A program made the translations under genes and the position numbers. 64,000 nucleotides of DNA from an uncultured Spirochaetales bacterium (lineage in GTDB: Bacteria > Spirochaetota > Spirochaetia > Sphaerochaetales > Sphaerochaetaceae), in the NCBI GenBank assembly GCA_949293595.1, contig CASFDW010000001.1:186001-250000 (forward strand), given 5' to 3'. Below, in pieces: positions 62,736-64,000 of this stretch; position 1 is the first letter of the stretch, and each line of letters starts with the position of its first letter. The notes beneath the pieces are model-generated. The model was not told the DNA's origin, did not search any database, and saw only the letters and a list, made by a program, of their open reading frames with translations.

Positions 62736-64000
62736 CTTGAGCTACTCCTGCCATTAGAATACCCAGGGTACGCCTGTTGGCTTCCTCTCTGGGAAGAACC
62801 TTCTGGATGCGGCCCTTGTAAATGACCGCGACGCGGTCGGAAAGATTGATGATCTCGTCCAATTCCTCGCTTATCAGGAGTATGCCCACCCCTTCCCTCC
62901 TTTTTTGGAGCAGCTGCTGGTGGATGAACTCCACCGCGCCGAGATCTAGTCCCCTGGTGGGATAGACGGCGATCAGGAACCTGGCCCCACGGGTCAGCTC
63001 CCTTGCGAGGATTACCTTCTGGATGTTTCCTCCGGAAAGGGAACCACCGGCCGTGTTGATCCCGGGGCTTCTTATGTCGAAATCATTCCTGAGATCGGTC
63101 GCGTTCTTATCGATTGATTTCTTCTTCAAAAGCCTTTTGATAGAGAAGGGCTTTTTCTCGACATCCTTCAAAACAAGATTTTCCCTGATCGAAAAGGCCG
63201 GCACTATCCCCTCTATGTTCCTTTCTTCGGGGATGTAACCCATACCGTTTTCAATGACCTGGTTCGGATTGAGGTTCGAGATATCCTTGCCGTAGAACAT
63301 TATGGACCCCGATTCGACCGCCCTGATGCCGTTTATGGCCTCGGCGAGCTCCCTCTGTCCGTTGCCGCTCACTCCGGCAAGTCCGATGATCTCCCCGCTC
63401 CGCACCTGGAGCGAGAGATGGTCGAGCGCCAGATTCCCCCTGTCTCCATTCACACAGAGGTCCCTGACGTCGAGCACGACCCCGCCATGCATGTCCGGTT
63501 CCTCGTTTTTTGGAAGCTCGACCTCATGACCGGTCATCTTCGCCGCTATCTCGCTGGGGGAATAGTCGTCCGTGTTCCCACTGAACACAACCCTGCCGTG
63601 GCGGAGTATGGTGACCTTGTTCGAAAGAGCCTTGACCTCCTGGAGTTTGTGGGAGATGAATATTATCGAAAGCTCCCTGGACATGTTCTTCAACAGGACT
63701 ATCAGCTCGTCCGTCTCCTGCGGGGTCAGCGCACTTGTGGGCTCGTCGAGGATTAGGAACTTAGCACCGAGGCTGAGCGTCTTCACAAGCTCGACCCTCT
63801 GCTGCTCGCCAACGCTGAGCTGCCATATGTACGCATCGGGATTCACGGCCAGACCGTATCTCGTACTTACCTCCACCACCCTCTCGCGCACCATTTTCAA
63901 ATCGAGGATGCCATGCTTCCAGGCCTTCTTGTAGCCCAGCGCGACATTCTCCGTAACTGTCATGTTCTGAACAAGCATGTACTGCTGATGAACCATTCCG
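62728..64000 (-). CDS. ABC importer ATPase, NupO/YufO type (5' end cut off)
   Basis: Double ATPase of a nucleoside or simple-sugar importer; the N-terminal 80 or so residues, including the first Walker A, lie past the right edge. The retained part begins at the Q-loop (MVHQQYMLVQNMTVTENV), then signature LSVGEQQRVELVKTL and Walker B FLILDEPTSALTPQE of domain 1. Domain 2 has Walker A LAGVSGNGQRELAEAI, which is the altered form common in this family, and signature SGGNIQKVILARELTRGA. The substrate-binding lipoprotein gene is probably just outside the window. Confidence 0.92.
   Translation of the reverse strand, partial: GMVHQQYMLVQNMTVTENVALGYKKAWKHGILDLKMVRERVVEVSTRYGLAVNPDAYIWQLSVGEQQRVELVKTLSLGAKFLILDEPTSALTPQETDELIVLLKNMSRELSIIFISHKLQEVKALSNKVTILRHGRVVFSGNTDDYSPSEIAAKMTGHEVELPKNEEPDMHGGVVLDVRDLCVNGDRGNLALDHLSLQVRSGEIIGLAGVSGNGQRELAEAINGIRAVESGSIMFYGKDISNLNPNQVIENGMGYIPEERNIEGIVPAFSIRENLVLKDVEKKPFSIKRLLKKKSIDKNATDLRNDFDIRSPGINTAGGSLSGGNIQKVILARELTRGARFLIAVYPTRGLDLGAVEFIHQQLLQKRREGVGILLISEELDEIINLSDRVAVIYKGRIQKVLPREEANRRTLGILMAGVAQDD

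Overview
The window (about 55% GC, densely coding on both strands) looks like the chromosome of a Spirochaetota bacterium, probably a Sphaerochaeta- or Treponema-like anaerobe. This rests on inference: a sugar-binding protein whose signal peptide ends in AFANGSSES, LplB/LplC-type sugar transporters, a LacI/AraC hybrid regulator, a PKTIDND-type phosphofructokinase, outer-membrane-like and lipoprotein genes, and many short or missing mRNA leaders. No rRNA, tRNA, CRISPR array, phage gene or insertion sequence was seen.

Layout. 1-2515: end of a sugar ABC permease, a flavodoxin and an MFS carrier. 2584-6382: an ECF transporter (fused double ATPase, T and S components) in one operon with a uridine-phosphorylase-family enzyme, suggesting nucleoside salvage. 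6457-20776: a pectin-oligosaccharide locus with pectinesterase, polygalacturonase (GH28), CE12-type esterase, GH105 hydrolase, AGE epimerase, a TIM-barrel isomerase, a 1069-residue hybrid regulator and an LplB/LplC/solute-binding-protein ABC transporter. None of its carbohydrate enzymes has a visible signal peptide, so breakdown appears to be cytoplasmic after uptake. An isochorismatase/C_GCAxxG_C_C fusion and a DUF4186 protein lie beside the pectinesterase. 21231-25312: a MarR regulator with a heterodimeric ABC exporter. 25365-30262: HAD phosphatase, M18 aminopeptidase, two small exported proteins, and a CMD-cupin protein divergent from a LysR regulator.

30263-35235 is looser: a gene broken by one in-frame TAA, an MFS exporter, an acetyltransferase, a GHKL histidine kinase without a partner, and long gaps. 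35236-39863: Ogt methyltransferase, then phosphofructokinase, a Ppx/GppA phosphatase and polyphosphate kinase in one operon. 39860-42332: a lipoprotein, an outer-membrane-like protein and an orphan Vsr endonuclease. 42411-47275: a complete glucose-type PTS operon (LicT-type antiterminator, EIIA, EI, HPr, EIICB) preceded by a promoter, a LicT/BglG RNA target (RAT) and an overlapping terminator. 47330-50858: two ion or organic-anion carriers and a small P-loop kinase.

50930-60504 is an eight-gene branched-chain amino acid operon (ilvN-ilvC-leuA-leuC-leuD-leuB-ilvD-ilvB). Ahead of it are a promoter, a 25-codon leader peptide with 11 Val/Leu/Ile codons, alternative hairpins and a U-tract terminator: the layout of an ilv/leu transcription attenuator. 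60694-64000 is a NupQ/NupP/NupO-like nucleoside or simple-sugar ABC importer that runs off the right edge.
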